DNA of 64,000 nucleotides from Streptomyces sp. NBC_00582 (GTDB lineage Bacteria; Actinomycetota; Actinomycetes; Streptomycetales; Streptomycetaceae): NCBI RefSeq assembly GCF_036345155.1, contig NZ_CP107772.1, positions 10,664,001 to 10,728,000 of the forward strand, read 5' to 3'. Shown piece by piece: positions 17,631 to 26,580 of this stretch (position 1 is its first letter; each line of letters starts with the position of its first letter). The notes under the pieces were generated by a model. It saw only the letters and a program-made list of their open reading frames with translations, ran no database searches and was not told where the DNA came from. The position numbers and the translations under genes were made by a program.

Positions 17631-17729
17631 GGTTCTGACCGCGGTCGCGTGATGGCTACGTCAGATGCCCATCGCCCACTACGACATAGCCGGCACACCA
17701 CGCAGACGCGGTCACCACCCCACAGTTGG
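17631..17729 (+). repeat. Left arm of ~100-bp inverted repeat
   Basis: The 99 bases here match the reverse complement of 18291-18391 at roughly 90 percent, including an uninterrupted stretch from GTGATGGCTACGTCAGATGC through the following CATCGCCCACTACGACAT. It starts 14 bases after the stop of the sigma-partner gene. Confidence 0.85.
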
Positions 17730-17853
17730 CCGGTGGTGACAGGCAACCACGCAGTGCCAAGAACAGGCACATCAGTCCTGATCGCGACACGTAGCATGAC
17801 CCCGCCGAGCTGCGAAAGAGGGGGCCTGTCCTGTGGCTGGTGGGGGTACAGCG

Positions 17854-18288
17854 ATGATCATCCCGTTCCTGGCGTTCGTTCTAGCCATCCCGCTGGCGAT
17901 GCTGTCCTACGCGGTCGGCAAGAGGACGTCCCGGAAGATGGGCTGGCTGTTCGCCTCGGTCTTGGTCGGCCTGCCCGCTGTGCTGCTGATCGCCCCGCTC
18001 ATCAGTCGAGGCGGCGCCTCCGAACCGTCGCGTGCCATCATCTACGGGAACCCATACGAGCCCGGCTCGATTGCCGACACCCAATACAAGCGCGGCTACG
18101 ACTTCGCCGCCGCCCTTGCCAAGCAGGGAGACGACCCGGGATCCGGTATGGCGGACGATGTCTCTCGCTGGTGCACAGACCGGCTGACGCCCTCAGCAGG
18201 GTTCAAGGGCAAGGTCACCGAGGCGGTGATGCAGGGCTGCATCGAGGGATCCAATCAGCGCTCCGTATCTCCGTCGAATGCGCCGTAA
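17854..18288 (+). CDS. Small two-helix membrane protein between inverted repeats
   Basis: 144 residues from the ATG at 17854 (GGGGG a few bases upstream); an in-frame GTG at 17833 is the alternative. Two membrane helices (about residues 2-22 and 31-52, IIPFLAFVLAIPLAMLSYAVG and WLFASVLVGLPAVLLIAPLI) are followed by a soluble tail with AIIYGNPYEPGSIADTQYKRGYDFAAAL and two Cys. The tail resembles short streptomycete proteins of unknown role. It is the only gene between ~100-bp inverted repeats, suggesting it moves or is amplified as a unit. Confidence 0.65.
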   Translation: MIIPFLAFVLAIPLAMLSYAVGKRTSRKMGWLFASVLVGLPAVLLIAPLISRGGASEPSRAIIYGNPYEPGSIADTQYKRGYDFAAALAKQGDDPGSGMADDVSRWCTDRLTPSAGFKGKVTEAVMQGCIEGSNQRSVSPSNAP

Positions 18289-18290
18289 GA

Positions 18291-18391
18291 CCAACTGGGG
18301 GGTTGTGACCGCGTCTCCGTGGTGTGCCAGCCGGATGTCGTAGTGGGCGATGGGCATCTGACGTAGCCATCACGCAACCGCGGTCAGGACC
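18291..18391 (-). repeat. Right arm of ~100-bp inverted repeat
   Basis: Inverted partner of 17631-17729; begins two bases after the stop of the enclosed gene. Confidence 0.85.
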
Positions 18392-18496
18392 AACCAAGAG
18401 GCGCTCAGTCACAACAGCGGCGACCTTTGACCCTCAGTGACGGAAACAGCGATGGGCTCGCCAACTATCGCCGACCAATCTCGCCAACTACGTGGG

Positions 18497-18554
18497 GTGC
18501 AGTTCCTTTCGAGTGACGGCCGCGATCAAGTGGTGAGGTGGTAGTTCCGCTGGT
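18497..18554 (-). repeat. Solo ISKra4-type end (direct repeat 1)
   Basis: 58 bases similar to 19297-19354 exactly 800 bases away: GTGCAGTTC-TTTCG...GTAGTTCCGCTGGT. On the minus strand it encodes the last residues of an ISKra4-like transposase (QRNYHLTT stop). A second, otherwise deleted element end. Confidence 0.7.
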
Positions 18555-18634
18555 GAGTGCGTCAGGCGGCATGCCGGAAAATCATCCGGCGGGGAACCGC
18601 GCCACGTACGGATACTGGGCCGGTGAGTAACGTC

Positions 18635-19285
18635 ATGGCTGAGTACGAAGCGGTTACTGAGCAGTTGATGCGAAGGGTCTACCTCGGCCTGCGTGAGGAC
18701 AATCTCGACCCTCAGGACGTCGTCGCCCTCGCCTGCGATCTGCTCGACTGGTTCCATTGCACCGACGCCGTCCTGGAGGTTGTCGAGCGGAATCCGGCCG
18801 AGGTGCCGCGGGCGGAGATGACCTCCCTGGCCCGGCGCGTCCTGGACGACGTGGGCTTCGATCCCGGCTTCGACCTTGCCCCCGAGCGTTTGGAGACGTT
18901 GCGTGCCGCGCTGCGAATCGTGGCCCGCGATCTGCTCACGCGTGGGATCGAGGGCGAACCGGAGATCGAGATCCTGGAGGACTGGTTCCCGGTGGGAGCC
19001 GGCGTCCGCCTTGCCGACGGCGAACGGCTCAACTGGGGCGGCCCCGTCCTGCCGAGCATGTGCGACGACCCGGCCACGGCACTGACCAGCCTGACGATCA
19101 TGATCCAGGAGAGCCTGCTCGAATGGACCTGGCAGGTCTGGCCGGTGTGCCCCCGGCATCACCTCGGCGTCCACGGCTCGGAGCGGGACGGTGCGGCCGT
19201 GTGGTGGTGCGCGGGCGATGGCGGACACATACTGGCGCCGGTCGGTGAACTCGCGCGCGCTCTCGGCCGCCGTCGCCCCGGATAG
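18635..19285 (+). CDS. Conserved hypothetical protein with C-terminal Cys/His cluster
   Basis: 216 residues from the ATG at 18635 (a GTG at 18623 is an alternative). An alpha-helical N-terminal half rich in acidic residues is followed by a C-terminal WPVCPRHHLGVHG...VWWCAGDGGH segment. Its Cys, three His and second Cys suggest a small zinc site, a pattern I recall in uncharacterised actinomycete proteins. The frame stays open upstream through the repeat at 18497-18554. The gene lies between two direct copies of an ISKra4-type end, so it may be element cargo. Function unknown. Confidence 0.7.
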   Translation: MAEYEAVTEQLMRRVYLGLREDNLDPQDVVALACDLLDWFHCTDAVLEVVERNPAEVPRAEMTSLARRVLDDVGFDPGFDLAPERLETLRAALRIVARDLLTRGIEGEPEIEILEDWFPVGAGVRLADGERLNWGGPVLPSMCDDPATALTSLTIMIQESLLEWTWQVWPVCPRHHLGVHGSERDGAAVWWCAGDGGHILAPVGELARALGRRRPG

Positions 19286-19296
19286 GACCGGCGGTG

Positions 19297-19354
19297 GGTG
19301 CAGTTCGTTTCGGACGACCGCCGGGTCAGGCGGTGGGCACGTAGTTCCGCTGGT
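19297..19354 (-). repeat. ISKra4-type end (direct repeat 2)
   Basis: Second copy of the 58-base repeat; here it contains the true C-terminus of the transposase gene (QRNYVPTA stop). Confidence 0.7.
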
Positions 19355-20432
19355 CGGGTGCGGGGTAGAGGCGTTCGTGTTCGCGGGCGGCGTGGTAGCG
19401 CCAGTAGAGGTCGAGGTCTCCGTTGGACAGGACGGCACGCAATCGCCGTACGGCTTCCGCTCCGTGGAGGCCCCAGCGGGCGCCGGTGATGTCGGGGCGG
19501 TCGGCGATCAGGCGGCGGCAGGCGCCCTCGACCGCGCCGGTGGCGATCGGCCAGCCGGCTGCGAGGGCAGCGTCGTAGTGGAGTTGGTCGAGGTGGCCGG
19601 TCAGGTAACGGTCGCAGGCGTCGACAGCCTCGCGCCGGGCCGGCGGCAAGTGTTCCCGCTCAGCCTGGCTGGTCATTTCGGCGGCGGTATGGGCAGCCTG
19701 ACCTGGGAGGATCGCGGTAAGACGGTCGGCGGCCCATGCTTCGGCTTCGGTGGTGCCGGGTTTGTGGAAGGCGTGGGCGGCGGCCCAGACGTACTCGGCG
19801 ACGTGCACGAAGTCCAGCAGGACGTGGACCGTGACGCCGCGGCGGCCGGTCTCGGCACTGATCAGGTCGAGCTGGTGGCGGGCGCCGTCGACCAGCACGA
19901 CCCACGGCCGAAGATGCTTCGGGTCACGGGCCTCGGCCTGGCCGAAGGCGTCGGAGATCACCTGCTCGGGCGAGCGGACCAGCGAGGCGGTGCACCACTT
20001 GTTCTCGGCCCGCGGTCCCGGACGGGCGGGGCGTTCGCCGCTTCGGCCGCCGGGCGGGTGGATGACGTCGTGCGGACGTCTGGGGGCGGGACGTGTGTCG
20101 AAGACGCGGGCCACCGTCGCCATCCGCTTCCGGTTCGGCTTTTCGCCCGGCGCAAGCCGGCCGCGATGACCGGCCGCCGCTTTAGCGGCGGCCTGGCGGG
20201 TGGCCTCCCGCAGGGCCTCCGGGCGCATGACCACGCCCTTGCCGTCCACCTGGATCACCAGCGGCATCGTGCGGCTGCACGGGATGGGGATCCGGGTCCG
20301 GTAGAAGCCGTCGACATCGACCGCGGCGGCGACCACGAGCTCTTCCAGCCGACGTTTGCCGAGCACGTTCCCGCAGCGGCGCTCGACTGCGTCGTGGGCC
20401 TGGTCGAACGAGCCGCGGACGGCTTCGGTCAC
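19326..20432 (-). pseudogene. ISKra4-family transposase, N-terminally truncated
   Basis: The uninterrupted frame from about 20432 (GTG) to 19326 covers VTEAVRGSFDQAHDAVER, LVIQVDGKGVVMRPEALR, WVVLVDGARHQLDLI, VTVHVLLDFVHVAEYVWAAA, AAGWPIATGAVEGACRRLI and LSNGDLDLYWRYHAAREHERLYP. These carry the DDE residues (VDGKG, DFVHV, GAVEGACR) of ISKra4 transposases. The usual N-terminal ~100 residues are missing and replaced by an unrelated IS5-type fragment, so the copy is probably inactive although its core is intact. Confidence 0.8.
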
Positions 20433-20479
20433 CGCGAGTCGCCGTGATGCCGGAGGAGATCGACGATGGTGTCTCTCGC

Positions 20480-20634
20480 GATCGTGACAGGCCGCTGAGC
20501 TGGGCGACGATGCCGTCGGTCTGTCATTTGGCGAAGTAGCCGTGAACCGTCTGGTGGGGCGGGAAGTCGTGCGGAAGGTAATGCCTCGCCGTGACCGACC
20601 TGAGGGCCCGCCGCCTCGCCGGTGCGTCGACCAT
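20480..20634 (-). pseudogene. IS5-family (DUF4096-type) transposase fragment
   Basis: The minus strand reads HYLPHDFPPHQTVHGYFAK, a stop, then QTDGIVAQLSGL, the N-terminal signature of IS5-type OrfA. About 50 codons remain, broken by one nonsense codon. It abuts the truncated ISKra4 gene. Confidence 0.65.
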
Positions 20635-20724
20635 CTCCTGGCGCGACCCGACACCACATGACGAGTCCGCATTCCGGGAGGAAAAGGAGGAAACAGCGGG
20701 AGGCGGCGACCTGTCAGAACTGCG

Positions 20725-21378
20725 CTAGCACTTCCAGGTGGCCCAGTACCACTTGCCCTTCATCTGGCCGTCCGACAGCCTCACCGGCGTGGTGGTCTGG
20801 ACGCCCGTGGAACCCTGGCCCGGGTAGTACCAGTAGTAGTGGCCGTGGTTGCGCTTGCCGTAGTGGGCCTCGATCCAGCCCTGGGAGTGCCGCCAGTACG
20901 GCGCGAACCACCAGCCGCCGGCCTCACCACGACCGACATGGCTCGTGAGCGACTGGCTGGCGCTGAGAGTGCTCCCCACCTGCCAGGTCTCGGTCTGCGT
21001 CGAGCTGGCGGACATGCCCGCCTCGATCGTGTCCTCGAGGCCGGCGGAGACCTGCACCGACGTCGACTGCTCGAAGGAGTACGACGTGCTGCGGTCGGTC
21101 CGCCACGTGAGGGTCTGGTCGACGGTCTGGCTGCCCGAGCAGTTGTAGATCGGGTTTCCCACCTCCCGGCGCTTGCCCAGCGCGGTCCACGCGTTGACCT
21201 CGTGGTACCAGCACTTGGCCTTGCCGTGGTTGCAGTCCCAGACCACGTCCGGCCTGTCGTCCCCCCAACCGGGGCTGGTGTTGGCACTGGCCGATCCGGC
21301 AGAGAAGGGGATCAGGAGGACGGCGAGGGCGGAGGTGAGGACAGCCAGTTTTCTGCGGCCGGTCTTCTTCAGGCGCAT
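20725..21378 (-). CDS. Secreted beta-rich protein of unknown function
   Basis: 217 residues. Signal peptide 1-32 (KKTGRRK start, hydrophobic core, ASA-N cleavage) and GGGAGAAAG upstream. The mature part starts with a Cys/Trp-rich section (WDCNHGKAKCWYHEVN). It continues with long alternating Ser/Thr strands (YSFEQSTSVQVSAGLEDTIEAGMSASSTQTETWQVGSTLSASQSL) and ends in a Trp/Tyr/His-rich section closing with a terminal Cys. Alternating polar/small residues of this kind resemble the membrane-insertion strands of aerolysin/ETX-type pore formers, but no family motif proves it. Lies downstream of, and on the same strand as, the STAND-WD40 gene. Confidence 0.75.
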   Translation of the reverse strand: MRLKKTGRRKLAVLTSALAVLLIPFSAGSASANTSPGWGDDRPDVVWDCNHGKAKCWYHEVNAWTALGKRREVGNPIYNCSGSQTVDQTLTWRTDRSTSYSFEQSTSVQVSAGLEDTIEAGMSASSTQTETWQVGSTLSASQSLTSHVGRGEAGGWWFAPYWRHSQGWIEAHYGKRNHGHYYWYYPGQGSTGVQTTTPVRLSDGQMKGKWYWATWKC

Positions 21379-21440
21379 GGGGGGCTTTCTCCCATCAGGT
21401 CGGTCGAAGCAGCGACAGGATGATCCTCAGAGCCCGGAAG

Positions 21441-21473
21441 TTGACCGACCACCCGTTTCATCAGGCCGGTCAA
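21441..21473. other. Inverted repeat between STAND gene and secreted protein gene
   Basis: TTGACCGACC (21441-21450) pairs with GGCCGGTCAA (21464-21473), 9 of 10 matching, 13-base loop. Lies in the 112-base gap between two same-strand genes; could be a weak terminator or an operator for the secreted protein gene. Confidence 0.4.
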
Positions 21474-21490
21474 TCCCCCGGCAGGGAAAA

Positions 21491-24400
21491 TCAACCCCCG
21501 CACACCCTCCGGTACGGGGCGTCCGGCAGGTACGTCCGCCACTGCGCCCGCGTCAGCCCGGTGCCGCCCGTCCGCGCGCACACCTGCGCCACGACCTGCT
21601 CGGGATCGACCACGTACCGCTGGAGCGGGACATCCGCGCTGCCCGCGTACAGGGTCGTGCCGTCCGGGCCGAAGGCGAGCGAGTCGAGACGTTCGCCCGC
21701 CGTGGTCAGCAGTCCGCCCAGGGGCTGCCGGGCGACCACGTCCCACAGCTGGAGGCTCCCTGCGTCGCCGCCGACGGCGAGGATGCGGCCGTCCGGGCTC
21801 AGGGCCAGCGCGGTGACCGCCTCAGGGGTGGTGCCGTGCACGGCGGGGAAGACGTTGGGCAGCACGCCGGCCCGGTGCCGTACGTCCCCGTCCCACAGCG
21901 CGACCCGGCCGGTCTGGTCGCCCACGGCCAGCAGGGAGCCGTCGGTGTCGAAGGCGAGGGCGCCGACCTGGTCGCCCTGGACGAGATTGCGTCCGGTGAC
22001 GGAGCCGCCCGGCAGGCGAGCGAGACGGTTGTCGCCGACCAGGAGCCGGCCGTCGGGTCGGACGGCCAGGTCGCCGCCGGCCAGACCGGGCAGGATCGAG
22101 ACCCGGCGGCGGCGCCCGGTGTCCCACACCTCGTCGCGCAGCGCGCCGACGGCGGGCGTGCGGACGGCGTACAGGTTGCGGCCGCCGGAGTCCAGGGCCA
22201 GGCCGATGACGGCCCCGGCGGAGTCGCCGGTCGCCAGGTCCAGGGTGGTACGGGCGCGGTGGTGGGACACGTCCCAGAGCGTGATCAGCTGGGGGGCGGC
22301 CTCGTAGCCGGCGGCGTAGACGCCGTAGGCGAGTGTGCCGCTGTCCGGGGCGAACGCCATCACGGGCGTGGCGTAGTCCGGGTCGACCGGGCGCGCGGGA
22401 TCACGGGAGACGGGAAGAGGAGGAGAGGGCAGCGTCCGTACGACGCGGCCGTCGCGGGTGTCGCGGAGCTGGAAGCGGTAGCGGTTGCCGAGGCGTTCGG
22501 CGGTGGCCAGGGTGCGGCCGTCCGGGCTGAGCTGCGCGTCGTCCAGGGGGTGTCCGAGCCAGGCGGGGGTGACGACCCGGGTGAGGTCGAGGGAGTGGAC
22601 GGCGCCGCCCTCGAGGTAGCGCAGGATCGGGTGGCCGGGGTCCCAGTACAGGCCCCGGTACAGGTGCTGCCCGTCGAGGGCGTGGCGGAACACGGGCGCG
22701 TCGGGGGCTGACAGTCGCCACACCGTGATCTTCGTGCTGTCGGCCGTCGCCAGGAAGGTGCCGTCCTTGCTGAAGGAGGCGTAGTCCACGCCCGGCTGGG
22801 AGAGTTCGGCCAACCGGTGTCCCGACCGGATGTCCCAGACGCGGACGCCGTCCGCTGTGAACGCTGCCAGCCTCCCGGAGCCCAGCACCGGCGAGGCCTC
22901 GCCGTCGCCGCAGACGTCCGTGGTGTGCGTCCAGTCTCCGGCCAGGGCCCGATGGTGGGCGATGTCCCACACCTGCGGTGCGGCTGAGGCCGAGGGGCAG
23001 ACGACCATCAGCGGACCGCCGGGGCCCCGGCCCGCGGCCGCGTCGGCGCCGGCCGATCGCGTGGCGAACAGCAGGCGGCCGTCCTTGACGGAACGCAGCA
23101 GCACGCGGTCGTCGCTGTCCACGGAGGTCACCAGATAGCCGGCGCCGGTGAAGTCGACGATGGAGTAGGGCTTCTCCGGATGGGCCCGGTCGCCGGTCCA
23201 GCCTCCGGTGGCCGTGTCCCACAGCCGTACGCCGTCGCTCGCGGAGAGCGCCAGCACGCGCGCGTCCCCACTCACCGCGACCGCCGTCTGCCCGGTGGGC
23301 AGCCGCCCCGAGGCGATGCGGCGATGGGTGGCCACGTTCCAGGTGCGCCAGGTGCGGCCCTCGACGCTGAACAGCGTCCGGCCGGAGTCGGCGAGGAAAC
23401 GACCGGAGTCGTCACCGGGTTCGGGGTCGGTGAAGGCGTCCGTCTCCGGCTGGGCGAGGGAGCCCAGCAGGGCGCGGTGGGTCTCGGGCAGCCCGACCGT
23501 CCGCCAGGCGGCCACGCCGAGCAGCAGCGCGGCACGCGGGTCGGTGGTGCGCAGCGCGTCGGCGACGTCGGCGATGTGGCGGGCCTGGTCCTGGGTGCGC
23601 CGCGTCCTGTTGTCGTCGTACTCGCGCCAGACGGCGAAGCCCGTCAGCAGGGCCACGGCCAGGACGGCGGACAGTGACACGGTCAGGATCCGGTGCCTGC
23701 GGCTGGTGCGGGCGGCTGCCCGGCGTTCCGCCTCGCGGGCCTCGGTCGCGCAGGTGAGGAACTCCCGCTCCGACACGGTCAGAGCCTGGTCCCGCTCGTG
23801 GTCGGGGAAAAGCTCCTCGGCGCGGCTCAGCCGGGTGCCCCGGTACAGCGCGCCGGGGTCGCGGTCGTGCTCCAGCCACGTGCGGGCCGCGTCCGCGAGC
23901 ATCCGGTGGTGGCGCAGCCGTTCGCGGTCCTCCTCGATCCAGGCGTGCAGCCGGGGCCAGCAGGTGATGAGCGCCTCGTGGGCGAGCTGGACGCCGTCCT
24001 CGTCGGCGGTCAGCAGCCGGGCACGGGTCAGCCGCTCCACCACCACCGTCGCGTCCGGGGCCGCCCACTCCTCCAGTTCGGCGCGGGTGAGCGGGCGGCG
24101 GGTGTCGGGGGTGCCCTGGCCGGGGACGACCATCCTCAGCATCAGGTGCCGTGCGGTGCGGGCCTGCTCCGGCGACAGGCCGCCGTACACCTCCTCGGCG
24201 GTCGCCGCGATCGTGCCGCGCACCCCGCCGACGGCCTCGTAGGCGGCGAGGGTGAGCATGCGGCCCTTGCGGCGGCGCCAGGTCTCCAGCAGGGCATGCG
24301 AGAGCATCGGCAGGCCGCCGGGCTCACCCTGGACCTCGTCGATCAGACGGGCGGTCAGTGTCCGTTCGACGAGACAGCCGACCGCCAGGGCCGGGCCGAC

Positions 24401-25234
24401 CACCGCCTCCCGCAGTTCGTCAGCCGCCATCGGTCCGAGCAGCAGCGCGGCACCTCGCAGGGCGTCCGCCAGGCCCCGGTGCTCGGCGCAGCGGGCGTAG
24501 AAGTCGGCGCGTACGGCGAACAGCACACGCAGTCTGTTGCCCGGGTCGCGGGCGGCGAGCAGCAGATCGATGAAGCGTGAGCGCTGGTGGGGGTCGCGGC
24601 AGAGGGTGAAGACCTCCTCGAACTGGTCCACGACGACCCAGCTCTCCGGCTCGCCCTCGGCCGGGGCGAGGAGGTGCCCGTAGGTCGTGGCGGGGGCCGG
24701 GCCCGGGGTGAGGACGCGCAGCACCGCCGGGTGGCCGCGCTCCGCGATCTCCTGCTGGAGCCAGGGAATCACGCCGGCCCGCAGCAGGGACGACTTCCCG
24801 CTCCCCGAGGGGCCGAACAGCACCGCGAACCCGTGCCGGGACAACAGGTCCCTCACCTCGGTCACCACCCGGTCCCGCCCGAAGAACAGGTGGCGGTCGG
24901 ACGGCTCGAACCGGGTGAGCCCGCGATACGGCGACGGAGCGTCCTCGGGGAGCTCCGCGGGGGCCCGGTCCAGCTGCGCCTCGGCCTCCTTCCACCGGCG
25001 TTCCCACTCCGCAGGGTCGCCCGCGCAGGCGCGCGCATACCCGAGGACGACGGCGAGCGAGGGCAGCCTCTCGCCCCTGGCGGCATCGGACAACGCTGTC
25101 GAGGAGAACCCCGCCGTCTTCGCCATCGTCCGATAGGAGGGACTGCCCGCGCCCTTGCGCAGCTCCCGCAACTCGCAGGCGAGCCGCTGCACGGGACCGG
25201 CCGTCGGATCCAGGGGTCTCTCGGGACGCCCCAT
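21491..25234 (-). CDS. HTH - STAND ATPase (nSTAND1) - WD40 repeat protein
   Basis: 1247 residues from an ATG at 25234 with GGAGGT eight bases upstream. Residues ~15-75 form an XRE-like helix-turn-helix (YRTMAKTAGFSSTALSDAARG). An nSTAND1-type NTPase follows, with Walker A GPSGSGKSS (141-149) and Walker B SWVVVDQFEEVF (~198-209), then a winged-helix/arm region. A single membrane helix lies near residues 520-540 (ILTVSLSAVLAVALLTGFAVW), and about ten WD40-like units fill the C-terminal half (RLWDT, ITVWRL, ITLWDV, VALWD, LQLWD), ending LTRAQWRTYLPDAPYRRVC. Family knowledge: STAND proteins are ATP-driven switches whose repeats sense a ligand; several act in defence or development. Ligand and output here are unknown. 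Confidence 0.9.
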   Translation of the reverse strand: MGRPERPLDPTAGPVQRLACELRELRKGAGSPSYRTMAKTAGFSSTALSDAARGERLPSLAVVLGYARACAGDPAEWERRWKEAEAQLDRAPAELPEDAPSPYRGLTRFEPSDRHLFFGRDRVVTEVRDLLSRHGFAVLFGPSGSGKSSLLRAGVIPWLQQEIAERGHPAVLRVLTPGPAPATTYGHLLAPAEGEPESWVVVDQFEEVFTLCRDPHQRSRFIDLLLAARDPGNRLRVLFAVRADFYARCAEHRGLADALRGAALLLGPMAADELREAVVGPALAVGCLVERTLTARLIDEVQGEPGGLPMLSHALLETWRRRKGRMLTLAAYEAVGGVRGTIAATAEEVYGGLSPEQARTARHLMLRMVVPGQGTPDTRRPLTRAELEEWAAPDATVVVERLTRARLLTADEDGVQLAHEALITCWPRLHAWIEEDRERLRHHRMLADAARTWLEHDRDPGALYRGTRLSRAEELFPDHERDQALTVSEREFLTCATEAREAERRAAARTSRRHRILTVSLSAVLAVALLTGFAVWREYDDNRTRRTQDQARHIADVADALRTTDPRAALLLGVAAWRTVGLPETHRALLGSLAQPETDAFTDPEPGDDSGRFLADSGRTLFSVEGRTWRTWNVATHRRIASGRLPTGQTAVAVSGDARVLALSASDGVRLWDTATGGWTGDRAHPEKPYSIVDFTGAGYLVTSVDSDDRVLLRSVKDGRLLFATRSAGADAAAGRGPGGPLMVVCPSASAAPQVWDIAHHRALAGDWTHTTDVCGDGEASPVLGSGRLAAFTADGVRVWDIRSGHRLAELSQPGVDYASFSKDGTFLATADSTKITVWRLSAPDAPVFRHALDGQHLYRGLYWDPGHPILRYLEGGAVHSLDLTRVVTPAWLGHPLDDAQLSPDGRTLATAERLGNRYRFQLRDTRDGRVVRTLPSPPLPVSRDPARPVDPDYATPVMAFAPDSGTLAYGVYAAGYEAAPQLITLWDVSHHRARTTLDLATGDSAGAVIGLALDSGGRNLYAVRTPAVGALRDEVWDTGRRRRVSILPGLAGGDLAVRPDGRLLVGDNRLARLPGGSVTGRNLVQGDQVGALAFDTDGSLLAVGDQTGRVALWDGDVRHRAGVLPNVFPAVHGTTPEAVTALALSPDGRILAVGGDAGSLQLWDVVARQPLGGLLTTAGERLDSLAFGPDGTTLYAGSADVPLQRYVVDPEQVVAQVCARTGGTGLTRAQWRTYLPDAPYRRVCGG

Positions 25235-26029
25235 GCGCTCGTACCTCCGTACACCCGGTGAAAAGAGACATCAGGAGCGATGACCATACGAGTCGCTCTG
25301 CAACGTCCGAATAGCCCCCAGGTGACGGCCAGGTGAAGCCGGTCGATCCATCGACGCTCACAAGGGCTGATTCGAGTGAGGAAGGTTCACCTGCACATGC
25401 GCGGGCTCGGGGCATGGCTGCTTCACCCGGCTGTACGAACTGCCTGCACTGCGCTTCGTCCGATGTCGCGCTCAACCTGGCCAGTATTCAGGAGCCCCTT
25501 CCGTAGAACCGGAGACGCGATAATCCGTCCCCAGCTCGGTCGCTGTGCGGCAGACATGAAGGACACGCGGTGAAAGCCAACATCCGCCGGGACACCAAGC
25601 TGGCGTTCGACGACGCCGCCGTCCTCGACGACGCCGCCCGCACCGGCCTGTTCAGCGCATCCGGACGGTCCTGACCGCCCACGGCGACGACACCCGTGAC
25701 GGGCCGCTCTTCATCATGGGTGCCTGGCCGGACAGCCGGCTGTCCTCGCTCGCCAGTGCCCGTGCTCCCGCCACGCGCGCCGGTGACATCGCCGCGGCCG
25801 CCCTCCTGCTCCCGTCTCGGCCGGCCGTGCTGCCTCGTCCGCGCCTGGCCGCGGCTGTCGGCGAGCGCCTGGGCGCGACTGTTTCTGGCTGAAGCCATGC
25901 CAGGACGACATCAGGGCGCTGTGTTTCGGCATTGGCGGCAGGGTCTCTCCCTGCTTGAGCATCGGTGTGCGGATGTCCGGTCTCCTCCGGGCAGCGCGGT
26001 CGTATCGAGTTGAGCCAGTGAGGAAACAC
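25235..26029. other. Long intergenic region with possible gene remains
   Basis: About 800 bases. Near 25571 a short frame (KANIRRDTKLAFDDAAVLDD) and near 25673 a second one (DGPLFIMGAWPDSRLSSL) look coding-like on the plus strand but are cut by stops and have no start or family. I treat them as unidentifiable decay. Confidence 0.35.
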
Positions 26030-26461
26030 ATGAACGAGCAGACCCCGCCGTCGTGGGTGACGAGCTATGTCGATGCCTGCAACCGGCACGACTCGCAGGC
26101 AGTGGTCGACATGATGAGCGAGGACGTCCAGGTCGTCGACACCGCCTTCGGCGGCCTCTTCGAGGGCAGGGAAGCGGTCAAGGCGCTCATTGACGGGATG
26201 GACACGAATCTGTCGAGTGATTTCGTCTTCACCCTGGGCAAGGTCGTGGAGTCGGGCGGCTCCTACTCGTTCGAGTGGGTCCTCTCCGGCACGCATGACC
26301 GCTCCAACTCCGACCTGGGGATACCGGCGACGGGCAAGAGGTTCGCGTGCCCGGGCGTCACCATCGGCGTGCGGACCGACGGCCTGATCAGCGAGAACCG
26401 CGACTACTGGAATCTCGCGGGCTTCCTCGTGCAGACCGGCCTCATGCCGCCACTGGGCTGA
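26030..26461 (+). CDS. SnoaL-like (NTF2-fold) protein
   Basis: 143 residues from the ATG at 26030 with AGGAAA nine bases upstream. N-terminal helix SWVTSYVDACNRHDSQAVVDMM, then VQVVDTAFGGLFEGREAVKALIDGM and YSFEWVLSGTHDRSNSDLGIPATGKRF, the pattern of SnoaL-type ester cyclases and polyketide cyclase relatives. No polyketide genes nearby; likely a stand-alone small-molecule binding or isomerising protein. A LysR gene faces it convergently. Confidence 0.85.
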   Translation: MNEQTPPSWVTSYVDACNRHDSQAVVDMMSEDVQVVDTAFGGLFEGREAVKALIDGMDTNLSSDFVFTLGKVVESGGSYSFEWVLSGTHDRSNSDLGIPATGKRFACPGVTIGVRTDGLISENRDYWNLAGFLVQTGLMPPLG

Positions 26462-26580
26462 GCCGCCACTGTCCTTGAGGCCCGGGGCACGGGGATTCAA
26501 CCGGGCGCTCCGACCATGGGCTCGCCCGCCACCGGGCACTCGCCGTGCTTCTCCTGCCGCCGGGACACCGGGACCTGATG

